The notes beneath the pieces are model-generated. The model worked only from the letters and a program-made list of their open reading frames with translations, searched no databases and was not told where the DNA came from. From Hyphococcus sp. (GTDB taxonomy: Bacteria > Pseudomonadota > Alphaproteobacteria > Caulobacterales > Parvularculaceae): a DNA stretch of 64,000 bases. A program made the translations under genes and the position numbers. This document shows positions 35,129-44,262 of this stretch, piece by piece; the first letter of the stretch is position 1; the number at the start of each line of letters is the position of its first letter. The DNA is taken from NCBI GenBank assembly GCA_021776335.1, contig JAJFGB010000001.1, forward strand, positions 62,001-126,000, in the 5' to 3' direction.

Positions 35129-36115
35129 CTATTGGCCGGCTTCCATCAGATACGCGACAACATTGGCGCGTTCCTCTGGGTCTTGAACGCCTGCGGGAAA
35201 AAATGTCGCCATGCGATTGCCCGGAATGAAGCCCGGAACATCGGCAAGGTGAGCGTCGAGCGTTTCCGCGGACCAGGCAACATCCGATCCCGCCATTGCG
35301 GGTGAATAATTATAACCCTCCGCCGATCCGGCTTTACGTCCGGCAACGCCCGCAAGGGAGGGACCGATACTATGCTGGTCTGGCGTCAGGGAGTGGCAAG
35401 AGGCGCAGCGCGCAAAGACTTCTTCGCCCGCCATCGCATCACCGGACGCTTCGGCGGCCATTGTTGTCATGGCGGCGGCCGCGGCGCTCGCTGCGGCTTG
35501 ATCCTGAGGCGCATATTGAGCGACATCGGCGCCGAGTGCGGGATATCCGTAAACATAGGTCCAGTCAGTGTCTTTGGCGGGAATGTGACAGCCAAGACAA
35601 TCTTTTTTGTAATCGGTCGCCACCTGTTTCGTTGGGTCTTTGCCTTCATAAAGCGCCCAGCCCCAACCATCGCCCCAAAGCGGGTTATCGGCAAAGCGGC
35701 CCTCAGCGTCTTTGACCATGATGAACCAGACCTGGATATCTTCGGCCCAATGCGCATCACCGGTGGTATGGGCGGCGCCGCGTGCCGCGCGCACTTCTTT
35801 GACAATGATCGCGCCGTCAGCGAAATCTCCATTCACATTGAAATACTCAATGTCTCCCTTGGGCGCGTAGACGTTGTGAATGCCTTCGACGCCGCCATCT
35901 TTGGCCACAGCCCAGGAGCCCATATGCGCCCAGTCCGTCGTTATGTTTTGCGGTAATGAAATATTGCCTTGATCATCAACATAACGCTCAAAGGCGGACG
36001 CGGTGGATGAGGTTTGCTCACCTGCCGGCTGCGCTGTCGTTTCCTGTGAGCAACCAGCGCCAAGCGCAATCAGCGCAAGGGCGCCGCCGCCGATGAAAAT
36101 GTCAGATTTTGTCAT
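35129..36115 (-). CDS. Cytochrome P460 fused to a class I cytochrome c
   Basis: A 328-residue lipoprotein (lipobox LGAGC near residue 22) with two haem domains. Residues 40-200 are a P460-type domain (GAIIVKEVRAARG, GWGWALYEGKDP) ending in CLGCH. An Ala-rich linker (about residues 205-225) leads to a monohaem cytochrome c with CASCH, GPSLAGVAGRKAG and a C-terminal Met-containing GNRMATF as likely axial ligand. The fusion suggests electrons from the P460 centre pass directly to the attached cytochrome (inference). It lies between P460 copies on both sides, with gaps of about 50 bp. Confidence 0.88.
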   Translation of the reverse strand: MTKSDIFIGGGALALIALGAGCSQETTAQPAGEQTSSTASAFERYVDDQGNISLPQNITTDWAHMGSWAVAKDGGVEGIHNVYAPKGDIEYFNVNGDFADGAIIVKEVRAARGAAHTTGDAHWAEDIQVWFIMVKDAEGRFADNPLWGDGWGWALYEGKDPTKQVATDYKKDCLGCHIPAKDTDWTYVYGYPALGADVAQYAPQDQAAASAAAAAMTTMAAEASGDAMAGEEVFARCASCHSLTPDQHSIGPSLAGVAGRKAGSAEGYNYSPAMAGSDVAWSAETLDAHLADVPGFIPGNRMATFFPAGVQDPEERANVVAYLMEAGQ

Positions 36116-36163
36116 ACCATCCGCCTCATGGAGATCATCCTTGCTGCAATGTTGTTTAATCGG

Positions 36164-36682
36164 TCACTCTCGAAATGTGCTGAAAACGAAGTCATTATTC
36201 TCCTGAGACGCATGGCAACCATGGCAAGACGCAACTGGATCGGTAATGATGCGCTTGTTGTCTGGCCCCTTGAAGGTCTCATATCCCCATCCACCAGTTT
36301 CAGACCATAATTTTTCGTTTTTCTGCATCACATCCTTCCTGATGCGGGGTCCTTCTGTGGTTGCAGTTTCTTCGTCATCAGTGACGACTTCCATAAGGTC
36401 GAAAACAAAAACGGCGCCGTCGGGATAGGGTTCGCCATCGGTCATGGCGGTGAGCGCCGCGTCATTCGCGTAAATATGGTGAAGTCCGCCAAACGTGTCG
36501 GCGATAGGGTGGTTTTCCAGCAGGATCATCGACTTTAAATGCGTCCAATATCGATAATCGGTCGGGTAATCGACTTTTGCGAGGTTTGACGTTTCGTCTT
36601 CCGCCGCAGCGTCCTGATTGACGATGCCGATCGCGGCCAAAATCAGTGGCAGGGTCAACAATACGGTCAATGCCGATTTCAT
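36164..36682 (-). CDS. Cytochrome P460-family protein (copy 2), soluble periplasmic
   Basis: A 172-residue exported protein with a cleavable signal peptide (cleavage near AAA at residue 27) and no lipobox, unlike its neighbours. The P460 domain has YRYWTHLKSMIL, GGLHHIYAN, GGWGYETFKGPD and a C-terminal CHGCH followed by NNDFVFSTFRE. In this copy the strand that holds Lys-Glu in the other copies reads FVFDLMEV, so the possible haem cross-linking lysine is missing there. A Lys in DVMQKNEKLW is retained. It could thus differ in spectrum or activity from the other three. Confidence 0.88.
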   Translation of the reverse strand: MKSALTVLLTLPLILAAIGIVNQDAAAEDETSNLAKVDYPTDYRYWTHLKSMILLENHPIADTFGGLHHIYANDAALTAMTDGEPYPDGAVFVFDLMEVVTDDEETATTEGPRIRKDVMQKNEKLWSETGGWGYETFKGPDNKRIITDPVASCHGCHASQENNDFVFSTFRE

Positions 36683-36764
36683 GGTTCCTCCATTGGCTTA
36701 TGGAAGACCGGAATTCATTCAATAAAGCGCGCCGATCTTCCGAATACGCATGACTTGCGTTGGT

Positions 36765-37400
36765 CTAGCCGCCTTTGGCGGCCTTCAAGACCGGGTAGAA
36801 TTTTACAAATACAAAATCGTCTTCGCTCGCATTGACCTCATGACAGGTATTGCAGGCTTGCGTCGGTAAAGCTTCCATTGTGTCTGGATATTCAACGCCC
36901 GGCGCGTGACCGCTGCTGTAGTACGCCCAGTTGCCCGGTTCGTCGGGATATTGTTCCGCATCCTTAATCGTGAATTCCAATCCGGAAAATACACCTGACT
37001 GAAAAAATCCGCGGCCGGAGACCTGCTGTGTAGAGCCGTCCTCATTGGCGCCGTCGGTAATAAGCATTGTCAGTTCCTTGGCGAGAATAGCGCCCTGACG
37101 GAATTCGCCGGTATTTTTCCAATGTTCCCAGCTATCGGGGTCAATATAAACCGAATGAACTTCCGGAAATGGCGCTGCCCCATTGTTCAAGCCATGAGGT
37201 GTCACCGGTGTGCCAACATAAACCCACTCCCGCCAATTTTCGGGTGTGATCAAATCGCCGTCCGCAGTATAGCTGGCTTTAAAGGACGATTGTTCTCCGG
37301 CTGCGTCGCCACTGGCGGAGGCGTTTTGTGAATTGCCGCAGCCTGCGACCATGAACGGGGCGGCCACAAGGATTGGCCAAATAGCTTTACGTATTTTCAT
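36765..37400 (-). CDS. Cytochrome P460-family lipoprotein (copy 1, first of array)
   Basis: A 211-residue lipoprotein (lipobox MVAGC, residue 21) with a full P460-type domain: NWREWVYVGTPVTPHGLNNG, VHSVYIDPDSWEHWKNTGEF, GAILAKELTML, WAYYSSG and C-terminal CNTCH followed by EDDFVFVKFYPVL. GGGAG precedes the ATG. It is the first of four tandem genes on the minus strand and its upstream region probably drives the array. The repeated family and short gaps suggest local duplication with divergence. Confidence 0.88.
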   Translation of the reverse strand: MKIRKAIWPILVAAPFMVAGCGNSQNASASGDAAGEQSSFKASYTADGDLITPENWREWVYVGTPVTPHGLNNGAAPFPEVHSVYIDPDSWEHWKNTGEFRQGAILAKELTMLITDGANEDGSTQQVSGRGFFQSGVFSGLEFTIKDAEQYPDEPGNWAYYSSGHAPGVEYPDTMEALPTQACNTCHEVNASEDDFVFVKFYPVLKAAKGG

Positions 37401-37999
37401 AAAAATCTCCCTTGATTAATTCAAAACACAAAAAACCGGCTCATTTATTTTAAACCGCAAGCAGTGCTTACGCGAGTGCGTATCGCGTGCCGTCGCCTGA
37501 ACGCCACTGCATTTCAGGAGCGCTGTCGCCCATCCTGTATTTCATCGTAATCTTCACTGAGCATCTGGATTAGATTATTCAGCGCATCGTTTTCTATAGT
37601 CCTTCGCAATCGAATGGTCTCAACACGCTTGCATAGGCGCGCGGTCTTCGAATGCATGTTCGAATTTATCAAAAACTCAACAATAGGACGCTGGTACTGT
37701 GCGAAGTATGCGGACAAGTCAGTGCGATTAGATTACGCAAGTCAGTAAATTGTCGGCTCCCTGACGAATAGCATGTTGAAACAACAACTGCAAACCATCG
37801 AGCTCACTTAACCCCCAAAACCGAATGATCGGCCGGCGCCAGGCCGTCGGCGCCTTGATGGGTATCAATCTCTTTAGTAACCCATAGCGTTGGCCAGCAA
37901 GTTTACCGGCCTGCTCGAAGCAGAATTCTACCTGTCGCCGCATGCTTTGGCGCGTGCAATTTGGTTATCGTCTTCGATAAGAACGTACTGTTGAAACGC
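37401..37999. other. Intergenic region between P460 array and hemA
   Basis: About 600 bp without a confident gene. Two minus-strand frames, 37514-37717 (67 codons, TTG start) and 37728-37943 (71 codons), have no good ribosome site and match no family I know. They may be remnants. The hemA frame read past its stop contains VLIEDDNQIARA, which looks like the start of a response-regulator receiver but stops after about 22 codons. That could be coincidence. The left end should hold the promoter of the P460 array. Confidence 0.4.
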
Positions 38000-39214
38000 T
38001 TACGCAACCACCCTGGCGAGCGCGCATTGGGACCAGATTTCGGAAAGTCCGTCCACCATGGCGGCAATGTCGCTGTCGGTGTGAACCGCTGACGGCGTTA
38101 AACGCAGACGTTCGGTTCCTTTCGGCACAGTGGGATAGTTGATCGGCTGTACATAAACGCCATGCATCTGCATCAGCCAGTCGCTGATCCATTTGCACTT
38201 CACCGGATCATTGACCATCACCGGCACGATGTGGCTCGGATTGTCGAGAACCGGTATGCCAATGGCGTTCAGGCGCTGTCTCACCAATGCAACATTGCGC
38301 CTTTGCGCTTCGCGTTCCTGATTGCTCTCTTTCAGGTGTTGCACTGATGCGCAGGCGCCGGCAGCGATCGCCGGCGGCAGCGCTGTCGTAAAGATAAATC
38401 CAGATGCAAAACTTCTGATAAAATCACAAAGCGGTGCGGACGCGGCGATATAACCACCCATCACGCCGAAGGCTTTGCCGAGGGTTCCCTCAATAACCGT
38501 GAGCCGATCCATGAGGCCTTCGCGTTCGGCGATGCCGCCGCCGCGTGGTCCATACATGCCAACGGCGTGGACTTCATCGAGATACGTCATGGCGCCATGG
38601 CGTTCGGCGACGTCGCAAAATTCCGCGATCGGCGCGATATCGCCATCCATGGAATAGACCGATTCAAAGGCGACAAGTTTCGGCGCCGCCGGATCGAGCG
38701 CAGAGAGTTTGCGGTCGAGATCTTCAGGGTCATTATGTTTGAAGATGTGGCGTTCAGCGCGGCTGTGGCGAATGCCTTCGATCATTGATGCGTGATTGTC
38801 CGCATCGGAAAGAACAATGCAGCCGGGAATTTTTGCCGCAAGTGTGCCGAGCGCTGCCCAATTCGAGACATAGCCGGACGTAAACAGGAGAGCTGCTTCT
38901 TTCTGGTGGAGATCCGCCAGCGCTTGTTCCAGCAATATGTGATAATGGTTTGTACCTGAAATATTGCGCGTGCCGCCGGCGCCGGCGCCGCAGCGTTCAA
39001 TCGCTTCTTTCATGGCGGCGAGCACTTTTGGATGCTGGCCCATGCCGAGATAATCATTGGAACACCAGACCGTGACGTCTTTGGGGCCGATCTCGCCATG
39101 ATTGTGGGCGGCCGGGAAGGCGCCGGCTTTCCGCTCGATATCCGCAAAAACGCGGTAATTACCGTCCTCGCGGAGGGCGTCGAGCTTTGATCGGAAAAAT
39201 GCGTCGTAGTCCAT
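38000..39214 (-). CDS. hemA: 5-aminolevulinate synthase
   Basis: A 404-residue pyridoxal-phosphate enzyme that condenses glycine and succinyl-CoA to 5-aminolevulinate, the first step of haem synthesis by the C4 route used by alphaproteobacteria. It starts with [23 protein letters not shown], quoted in part, and has [36 protein letters not shown] and the PLP lysine region [15 protein letters not shown]. The length and order match the family. AAAGGG precedes the ATG. Its place beside a run of haem proteins is notable. An additional hemA copy may exist elsewhere. Confidence 0.95.
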   Translation of the reverse strand: MDYDAFFRSKLDALREDGNYRVFADIERKAGAFPAAHNHGEIGPKDVTVWCSNDYLGMGQHPKVLAAMKEAIERCGAGAGGTRNISGTNHYHILLEQALADLHQKEAALLFTSGYVSNWAALGTLAAKIPGCIVLSDADNHASMIEGIRHSRAERHIFKHNDPEDLDRKLSALDPAAPKLVAFESVYSMDGDIAPIAEFCDVAERHGAMTYLDEVHAVGMYGPRGGGIAEREGLMDRLTVIEGTLGKAFGVMGGYIAASAPLCDFIRSFASGFIFTTALPPAIAAGACASVQHLKESNQEREAQRRNVALVRQRLNAIGIPVLDNPSHIVPVMVNDPVKCKWISDWLMQMHGVYVQPINYPTVPKGTERLRLTPSAVHTDSDIAAMVDGLSEIWSQCALARVVA

Positions 39215-39507
39215 TATGTACCCTTTGTCTGACTACCATTATGGGGTTGGTATGATGAGGCCTGATGGTTAATATTACAACTCATACGTTTACTAATTGT
39301 TTCTATACACGCTGGTTATAATGCGGTGGCGGGCACTATGAATTCGTCAGATAGTCATTGAACCTCGGTCGTGCATTAACGCTTACATGACAATTCGGCC
39401 AGCGCCAATCTTGCGCCTGTCGGGAAGCCCTGCCTTTGACCCAACTCAATTTCGCGGCGTTGGGCAATGTGGCAGCCCACCCGGCGCTATTGCGCCGGGC
39501 GCCTTCA

Positions 39508-40008
39508 TTAGCGCTTAGCAGGCGCGTCTTTGCTGAGTTTCGTCTCGTCGGGGCGATCGACGATTGCGGGTTTTAACGACAGGATGATCGCGAACAGCTC
39601 GTCCTGCTCTTTGGCCGGAACCTCGAATTCATCGAGTACGTCCTTTAAATGGCCGGCTACAACGTTGAAGTCGGCGCCGGTAATGCCCAGGCCGCCATGC
39701 ACCACATCCGCATTGCGGCTGATGATTTTGCACGGGCCGCCGGTTGCGGCGCAGACGAGGTTTTTGTTTTTCTGTTTGAAGGACGCGCGCGTGTCATCGC
39801 CCATGCCGGCGAAAAATTGTGCGATCTTCGGATCGTGGAACAGCCGGTCTGCAAATTCGTCAACCACGGCGGAAACGCCGGTGTAGCCGCCAAGGCGGTC
39901 ATAGAGCGATTTTTCCGTCGCTTCTTCGGCCAATGCCGGGCCGGTTGCGAATGCGCTGCCGGTTGCTGTGATCAAGGCGAATGCGGCCAGATAGGATTTG
40001 AGTTTCAT
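39508..40008 (-). CDS. Exported group I truncated haemoglobin
   Basis: A 166-residue protein with a signal peptide (MKLKSYLAAFALITATGSAFA, cleavage probably after ALA near residue 28), then a truncated globin. The globin shows SLYDRLGGYTGVSAVVDEF, FFAGMGDD, KNLVCAATGGPCKI and a proximal His in DVVHGGLGITGADFNVVAGHL, in part. Group I globins bind O2 and NO and can detoxify NO. Export is unusual but seen in some proteobacteria. I chose the ATG at 40008, preceded by AAGGGAAG; upstream in-frame starts give a sequence unlike a signal peptide. It lies upstream of hemA on the same strand, 293 bp away. Confidence 0.9.
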   Translation of the reverse strand: MKLKSYLAAFALITATGSAFATGPALAEEATEKSLYDRLGGYTGVSAVVDEFADRLFHDPKIAQFFAGMGDDTRASFKQKNKNLVCAATGGPCKIISRNADVVHGGLGITGADFNVVAGHLKDVLDEFEVPAKEQDELFAIILSLKPAIVDRPDETKLSKDAPAKR

Positions 40009-40302
40009 CGGATCTTCCCTTGTTGCGTTTCGGCCAAAAAACTCCTGTGAAAACTCGGAGCTTGGCCGTGGTCGATGAACTTCTTCCCGCATCCAGTTCA
40101 TAAAAGAAGTTTCTAACCGCGAGTAACATCGCAATAAACGGCCCGCTGTACCCCTTCTTATCGTCATAAAACGCATAAAAACCCGATAGTTAGGCCAGGT
40201 AACAGGCTGATTTCAGTTTGACGCGGATAGGGCGTATCATTAGCCTTGAAGTGCGCCGCGTGGGGTCGAGACAAGCTTGAGCGAGCGGCGGGCGGAAAAA
40301 CT

Positions 40303-42246
40303 ATGCAGCCTGACCACGATACTGGCGCGCCAAATGAGCCGCCCCATGATGAAATCATGGCGCAGCTTGCGCGCATTCTCGCAACTGCGGAATTTGCATC
40401 CTCTGCGCGTCTGCAACGATTATTGACATTTGTCGTTGAAGAAACGCTTGCAGGCCGAGCGGTGCAATTAAAAGAATATACGATTGCGACGGGGGTCTTT
40501 GACCGTGATGATTCGTTTGATCCCCAGACCAGTTCGATTGTGCGCGTCGAGGCGAGCCGGTTGCGGTCAAAGCTGGAAAAATATTACGCAATCGGCGGCG
40601 CTGACGATCCGATAATGATTGAGCTGCCGACGGGCAGTTACATACCGCGCTTTAAGTTCAGATCGGCGCCGGCCGTCGCCAGCGAAAGCGTCGCGGATGC
40701 GCGTGTCGCCCAGCCCGCCGCAGCGCCTCGCCAAAGGCAGAAAATCACTGCCGTCTTAATACTCGTCTGTGTTGTGGCGATCGCGACGTATCTGACTGTT
40801 GACGTTTGGCTCTTGATGCGGCGCACGGAGCAGCCGGTCGATGTGAGCAAAGCGGAAGAATTATTGTCCATCGCGGTGTTGCCACTGCGCAATTTTTCCG
40901 GCGGTCCGGACCAGGAATATTTCACCAATGGCATTACCGACGCATTGATCACCGGCCTGGCAAGGGAACGCGTCGCCCATGTGACCTCCATGACGTCTGT
41001 GATGGCCTATAAAGATGTTGATCGGCCGATGACGGAGATCGCCGGTGAATTGGGGGTCAGCCATCTTGTTGAGGGATCGATATTAAGAATTGGCGATCAG
41101 GTGCGCATTACGGTGCAGCTTATCGATGCGAGATCCGATCGCCATCTATGGGCGCAAAGTTATGAGCGGGAGATCTCTGACGTGCTTGCCTTGCAGGGAG
41201 AGGTGGTGGCGCGGATTGTTGCGTCGCTTTTGCAATATGTAGAGCCGCAGGGCGCCGCCATTGCTGCCACGCCGGGACCCGTTAATCCGGCCGCTTATGA
41301 AGCGCATCTAAAAGGGCGTTTCTTTTTAAACCAGATGACTGAAGACGGTTTCAGGCGCGGGATTGAATATTTCAACCAATCGATTGAGATCGCGCCCGAT
41401 TATGCGCCGGCGCATTCAGGTATGGCTGCGTGTTATTGCCTGTTGGGCGGGCACGGATTTGAATTGGTCAAACCGAGCGAAGGCATGCCGACCGCAAAAA
41501 AAGCGGTGATGGAAGCCCTAAGGCTCGACCAGGATCGCGCAGAGCCGCACGCGTTTCTTGGCATTATTCAATTGAAATATGATTGGGACTGGCGCAGCGC
41601 GGAAGAATCGTTTGAGCGCGCGATTGCGGTCAATCCCAGCTACTCGCAGGCGCATATTTTCTATAGTTTTTATCTTGAAGCTATGGGTCGACAGGAAGCC
41701 GCTGTGCATGAGGCGGAAACCGCAAGAGCGCTTGATCCGTTGTCGCGGGCGACCAATGTCAATCTGGGCTGGCAATATCTGCAGCTCGGCGACACCGTAA
41801 AAGCCCGTGCGGCGTTTGAGACGGCCGCGGAAATGTATCCTGGCCACTGGGGCGTTCATTGGGGGATCGGCCAGTATCATATGCGTCAGGGTGACTATGA
41901 TTATGCCATCGCGGCATTTGAATTGTCGCATGCAGCAGGCGGTGGTCATGCGCTGCCGTTAAGCGCGCTTGGCTTTGCCTATGCGGCGTCGGGGCGGACA
42001 CAAGAAGCAAAAGAAGTGCTCGGTAAAATCGAGGCGCTCAGCGACAAGGTTTATGTCTCGCCTTATCACAAGGCGACGATTTATGCGGGGCTTAACGAAC
42101 CGGACGCAGCATTCGCTGCGCTTGATGAAGCGTATAACGTGCGCAGCCGATCAATGGCGTGGCTTAAAGTGGCGCCGGAAATGGAAAACCTTCGATCCGA
42201 TCCGCGATATGAAACACTGCTTGCGCGCATTGGCCTTACGCACTGA
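40303..42246 (+). CDS. Regulator-like protein: N-terminal wHTH-like, TM, TolB-N-like and TPR domains
   Basis: A 647-residue membrane protein. The cytoplasmic N-terminus (residues 15-110, LQRLLTFVVEETLAGRAVQLKEYTIATGVF in part) is a domain common in this architecture, thought to bind DNA. One transmembrane helix follows near 145-165. The outer part has a TolB-N/FlgO-like domain (LSIAVLPLRNFSGG, NGITDALITGL, HLVEGSILRIGDQVRITVQL, in part), then TPR repeats from about residue 350 to the end. Such proteins are often called adenylate-cyclase-like TPR proteins without a cyclase domain. I chose the ATG at 40303 as upstream residues look unlike protein. Target genes are unknown. Confidence 0.8.
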   Translation: MQPDHDTGAPNEPPHDEIMAQLARILATAEFASSARLQRLLTFVVEETLAGRAVQLKEYTIATGVFDRDDSFDPQTSSIVRVEASRLRSKLEKYYAIGGADDPIMIELPTGSYIPRFKFRSAPAVASESVADARVAQPAAAPRQRQKITAVLILVCVVAIATYLTVDVWLLMRRTEQPVDVSKAEELLSIAVLPLRNFSGGPDQEYFTNGITDALITGLARERVAHVTSMTSVMAYKDVDRPMTEIAGELGVSHLVEGSILRIGDQVRITVQLIDARSDRHLWAQSYEREISDVLALQGEVVARIVASLLQYVEPQGAAIAATPGPVNPAAYEAHLKGRFFLNQMTEDGFRRGIEYFNQSIEIAPDYAPAHSGMAACYCLLGGHGFELVKPSEGMPTAKKAVMEALRLDQDRAEPHAFLGIIQLKYDWDWRSAEESFERAIAVNPSYSQAHIFYSFYLEAMGRQEAAVHEAETARALDPLSRATNVNLGWQYLQLGDTVKARAAFETAAEMYPGHWGVHWGIGQYHMRQGDYDYAIAAFELSHAAGGGHALPLSALGFAYAASGRTQEAKEVLGKIEALSDKVYVSPYHKATIYAGLNEPDAAFAALDEAYNVRSRSMAWLKVAPEMENLRSDPRYETLLARIGLTH

Positions 42247-42458
42247 CCGCTGGACCGGCGATCACATTGACGCGATCATGTGCGACGAGACCTGATAATG
42301 CGCATCTATAGTCTTATCTAGGGAACAACGACGTTTCCACAAAATGACCGATCCCCGTCTCTCCGCCAGTTGATGCGCGGAGATTTCAAAATCCGCCTGT
42401 TGCAAATCGGCAGGGGCTGTCGTCATTTACAGGAAGCGCCAAAAACTGGAGGCTGAAA

Positions 42459-42926
42459 ATGGATAGCACAAAGATCTATAAAAAGACCGACGCCGACATC
42501 GCGCGACTGACGCCTGAACAATATCGGGTGACTCAGGAAAGTGGGACCGAAGGGCCAGGGACCGGCGAATATACTGATCACAAAGAACGCGGCATCTATG
42601 TTGATGTGGTTTCCGGCGAACCGTTATTTGCATCAAGCGATAAATATGAAAGCGGCTGCGGCTGGCCGAGTTTCACGCGCCCGATCGTTTCCGATCACGT
42701 CGTGGAGCTGTCGGATGACAGCCATGGCATGCGCCGGGTAGAAGTGCGTTCGCGGGACGGCGACAGCCATCTCGGTCATGTCTTTCCTGACGGACCGAAA
42801 GAAGAAACGGGCCTTCGTTATTGTATTAATTCTGCTTCGCTTCGCTTTATTGCGATCGAAGATATGGCGGATGAGGGCTATGGTGATTTGCTGAAATTAT
42901 TCGAGCGTGCAGAGGAGGCGGTATAA
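42459..42926 (+). CDS. msrB: Peptide methionine-(R)-S-oxide reductase MsrB, non-zinc type
   Basis: A 155-residue MsrB, which reduces the R-form of methionine sulfoxide in oxidised proteins. The catalytic cysteine is in [12 protein letters not shown] and the resolving cysteine region is [18 protein letters not shown] is the substrate-binding strand. The two zinc-binding CxxC pairs of other MsrBs are replaced ([11 protein letters not shown] and [10 protein letters not shown]), so this is the zinc-free form. No signal peptide is present. Its TAA overlaps the ATG of msrA (TAATG), so the pair is translationally coupled and both sulfoxide epimers are repaired by one transcript. Confidence 0.95.
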   Translation: MDSTKIYKKTDADIARLTPEQYRVTQESGTEGPGTGEYTDHKERGIYVDVVSGEPLFASSDKYESGCGWPSFTRPIVSDHVVELSDDSHGMRRVEVRSRDGDSHLGHVFPDGPKEETGLRYCINSASLRFIAIEDMADEGYGDLLKLFERAEEAV

Positions 42927-43456
42927 TGGTGGACAATAGCGAACGTGCAATTCTGGCTGGCGGTTGTTTCTGGGGCATGCAGGATCTGATCCGCAAGCAT
43001 CGCGGCGTTACGGGAACGCGCGTCGGTTATACCGGCGGCGATGTGCCCAATGCGACTTATGACATCGTCAAGCGCGGCGGGTCCGGCCATGCTGAGTCTA
43101 TTGAGATTTCATTTGACCCGTCGATGACCAGCTATCGCGATGTGCTTGAATTGTTTTTTCAAATTCATGACCCATCGACGCAAGACCGGCAAGGCAATGA
43201 TCGCGGCAGCTCTTATCGCTCGGCGATTTTCTATCTCAGTGACGCGCAAAAAGCTGTTGCAGAAGATACAATCGCGGATGTGGATGCGTCGGGCCTGTGG
43301 CCCGGCAAGGTCGTGACGGAAGTAACACCAGCGGGTGATTTTTGGGAGGCGGAAGCACTGCACCAGGATTATCTTGAGCGACAACCCAATGGTTATACCT
43401 GCCATTTCCCGCGGCCCGACTGGAAGCTGCCGAAGCGGGACGGCGCGGCGGCTTAA
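42926..43456 (+). CDS. msrA: Peptide methionine-(S)-S-oxide reductase MsrA
   Basis: A 176-residue MsrA, specific for S-methionine sulfoxide. The catalytic motif GCFWGMQDL (Cys14) is intact, followed by [31 protein letters not shown] and the expected [14 protein letters not shown]-terminal resolving cysteines are few: only C-terminal TCHFPRP is seen. It is coupled to msrB by a TAATG overlap and converges with a short minus-strand gene whose end overlaps it by 4 nt. Confidence 0.95.
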   Translation: MVDNSERAILAGGCFWGMQDLIRKHRGVTGTRVGYTGGDVPNATYDIVKRGGSGHAESIEISFDPSMTSYRDVLELFFQIHDPSTQDRQGNDRGSSYRSAIFYLSDAQKAVAEDTIADVDASGLWPGKVVTEVTPAGDFWEAEALHQDYLERQPNGYTCHFPRPDWKLPKRDGAAA

Positions 43457-43716
43457 TCAGACACCGGCGCAAAGCCGAGCACGAAAGCAATGACTTTCGC
43501 GCTCGGCATTTCGCAGGGTTTAAGGCGCGGCGCGCCTTGAGACAGAAAATACAGGTTGAAGCTGATATGCTCATTGCCGCCGAGCTCTTCGGCGTAAAAC
43601 TTCCAGCGCTTTTTGTCCGGTGAAACGGTGAGGGTCACGCCATATCGGCGGGCCTCATAAATGCCTTCACTGTAACCTGTGGGCAGGGCGGCGAGTCTAT
43701 CAAGAAAGTCGTCCAT
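43453..43716 (-). CDS. Small conserved hypothetical protein
   Basis: An 87-residue soluble protein ([20 protein letters not shown] at the start). Internal strands [24 protein letters not shown] and [17 protein letters not shown] suggest a compact alpha+beta fold. I recall similar short proteins in Gram-negative genomes, often wrongly labelled as methionine sulfoxide reductases, but no activity is known to me. It lies between msrA and a second, divergent MsrA-like gene. Its ribosome site is weak. The minus strand overlaps the msrA stop by 4 nt. Confidence 0.65.
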   Translation of the reverse strand: MDDFLDRLAALPTGYSEGIYEARRYGVTLTVSPDKKRWKFYAEELGGNEHISFNLYFLSQGAPRLKPCEMPSAKVIAFVLGFAPVSD

Positions 43717-43767
43717 CAATGTAAGGTGAGATCAACGCATGCGTGATGCAAGCCGGAAAGATCACAA

Positions 43768-44262
43768 GTGACGAAGAGAAAGAAAATTGGTTTTGGCGGT
43801 GGCTGTCACTGGTGCACGGAAGCTGTGTTTCAGGCGCTGAAGGGCGTATCAAAAGTCGAACAGGGATTTATCGCGGCGCCGGCGCCCGATGACAGTTTTT
43901 CAGAAGCCGTCATTGTTCACTTTGATCCTGCTGTCATTGACCTTGGAACACTGATGGAAATCCATCTGCGCACTCATTCCAGCATGTCGGATCATACCAT
44001 GCGTGGAAAATATCGCAGCGCCGTTTATGCATTTGACGAGGTACAGGCAGCACGTGCTCAAACCTGTCTTGACGCCTTACAGGCAAGTTTTGACCGCCCC
44101 CTGGTGACGCGCGTTCTTGAGTTTCGCGCATTCAAACCGTCCGCTGACATTCATCAGAACTATTTCGCGAAAAACGCCGACGGGCCGTTCTGCAAAAGCT
44201 ATATTGATCCGAAGCTGGCGTTATTGCGGAAGGAATTTGGCGGTCGACTAAGCTGTAACTAA
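43768..44262 (+). CDS. Divergent MsrA-like protein
   Basis: A 164-residue relative of MsrA starting at GTG 43768. The catalytic loop is present as FGGGCHWCTEAVFQAL with a CxxC, and GKYRSAVYAFDE matches the MsrA core. The usual GYxGG and TGHAE segments that shape the substrate pocket are missing; the equivalent region reads EQGFIAAPAPDDSFSEAVIV. The C-terminal NADGPFCKSYIDPKL may hold a resolving cysteine. It probably acts on a different sulfoxide substrate or has another redox job. It converges with the gene at 44259. Confidence 0.75.
   Translation: MTKRKKIGFGGGCHWCTEAVFQALKGVSKVEQGFIAAPAPDDSFSEAVIVHFDPAVIDLGTLMEIHLRTHSSMSDHTMRGKYRSAVYAFDEVQAARAQTCLDALQASFDRPLVTRVLEFRAFKPSADIHQNYFAKNADGPFCKSYIDPKLALLRKEFGGRLSCN

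Noticed and set aside
37411..37421. TTGA-ATTAA-TCAA on the minus strand before the P460 array, like an FNR/Dnr site
   Set aside because: The spacer is one base short of the FNR/Dnr consensus and the site is too close to the gene start for activation.
37728..37943. Minus-strand frame of 71 codons after hemA and the VLIEDD-like sequence in frame with hemA
   Set aside because: The receiver-like run ends after 22 codons and no full receiver domain can be traced, so coincidence cannot be excluded.
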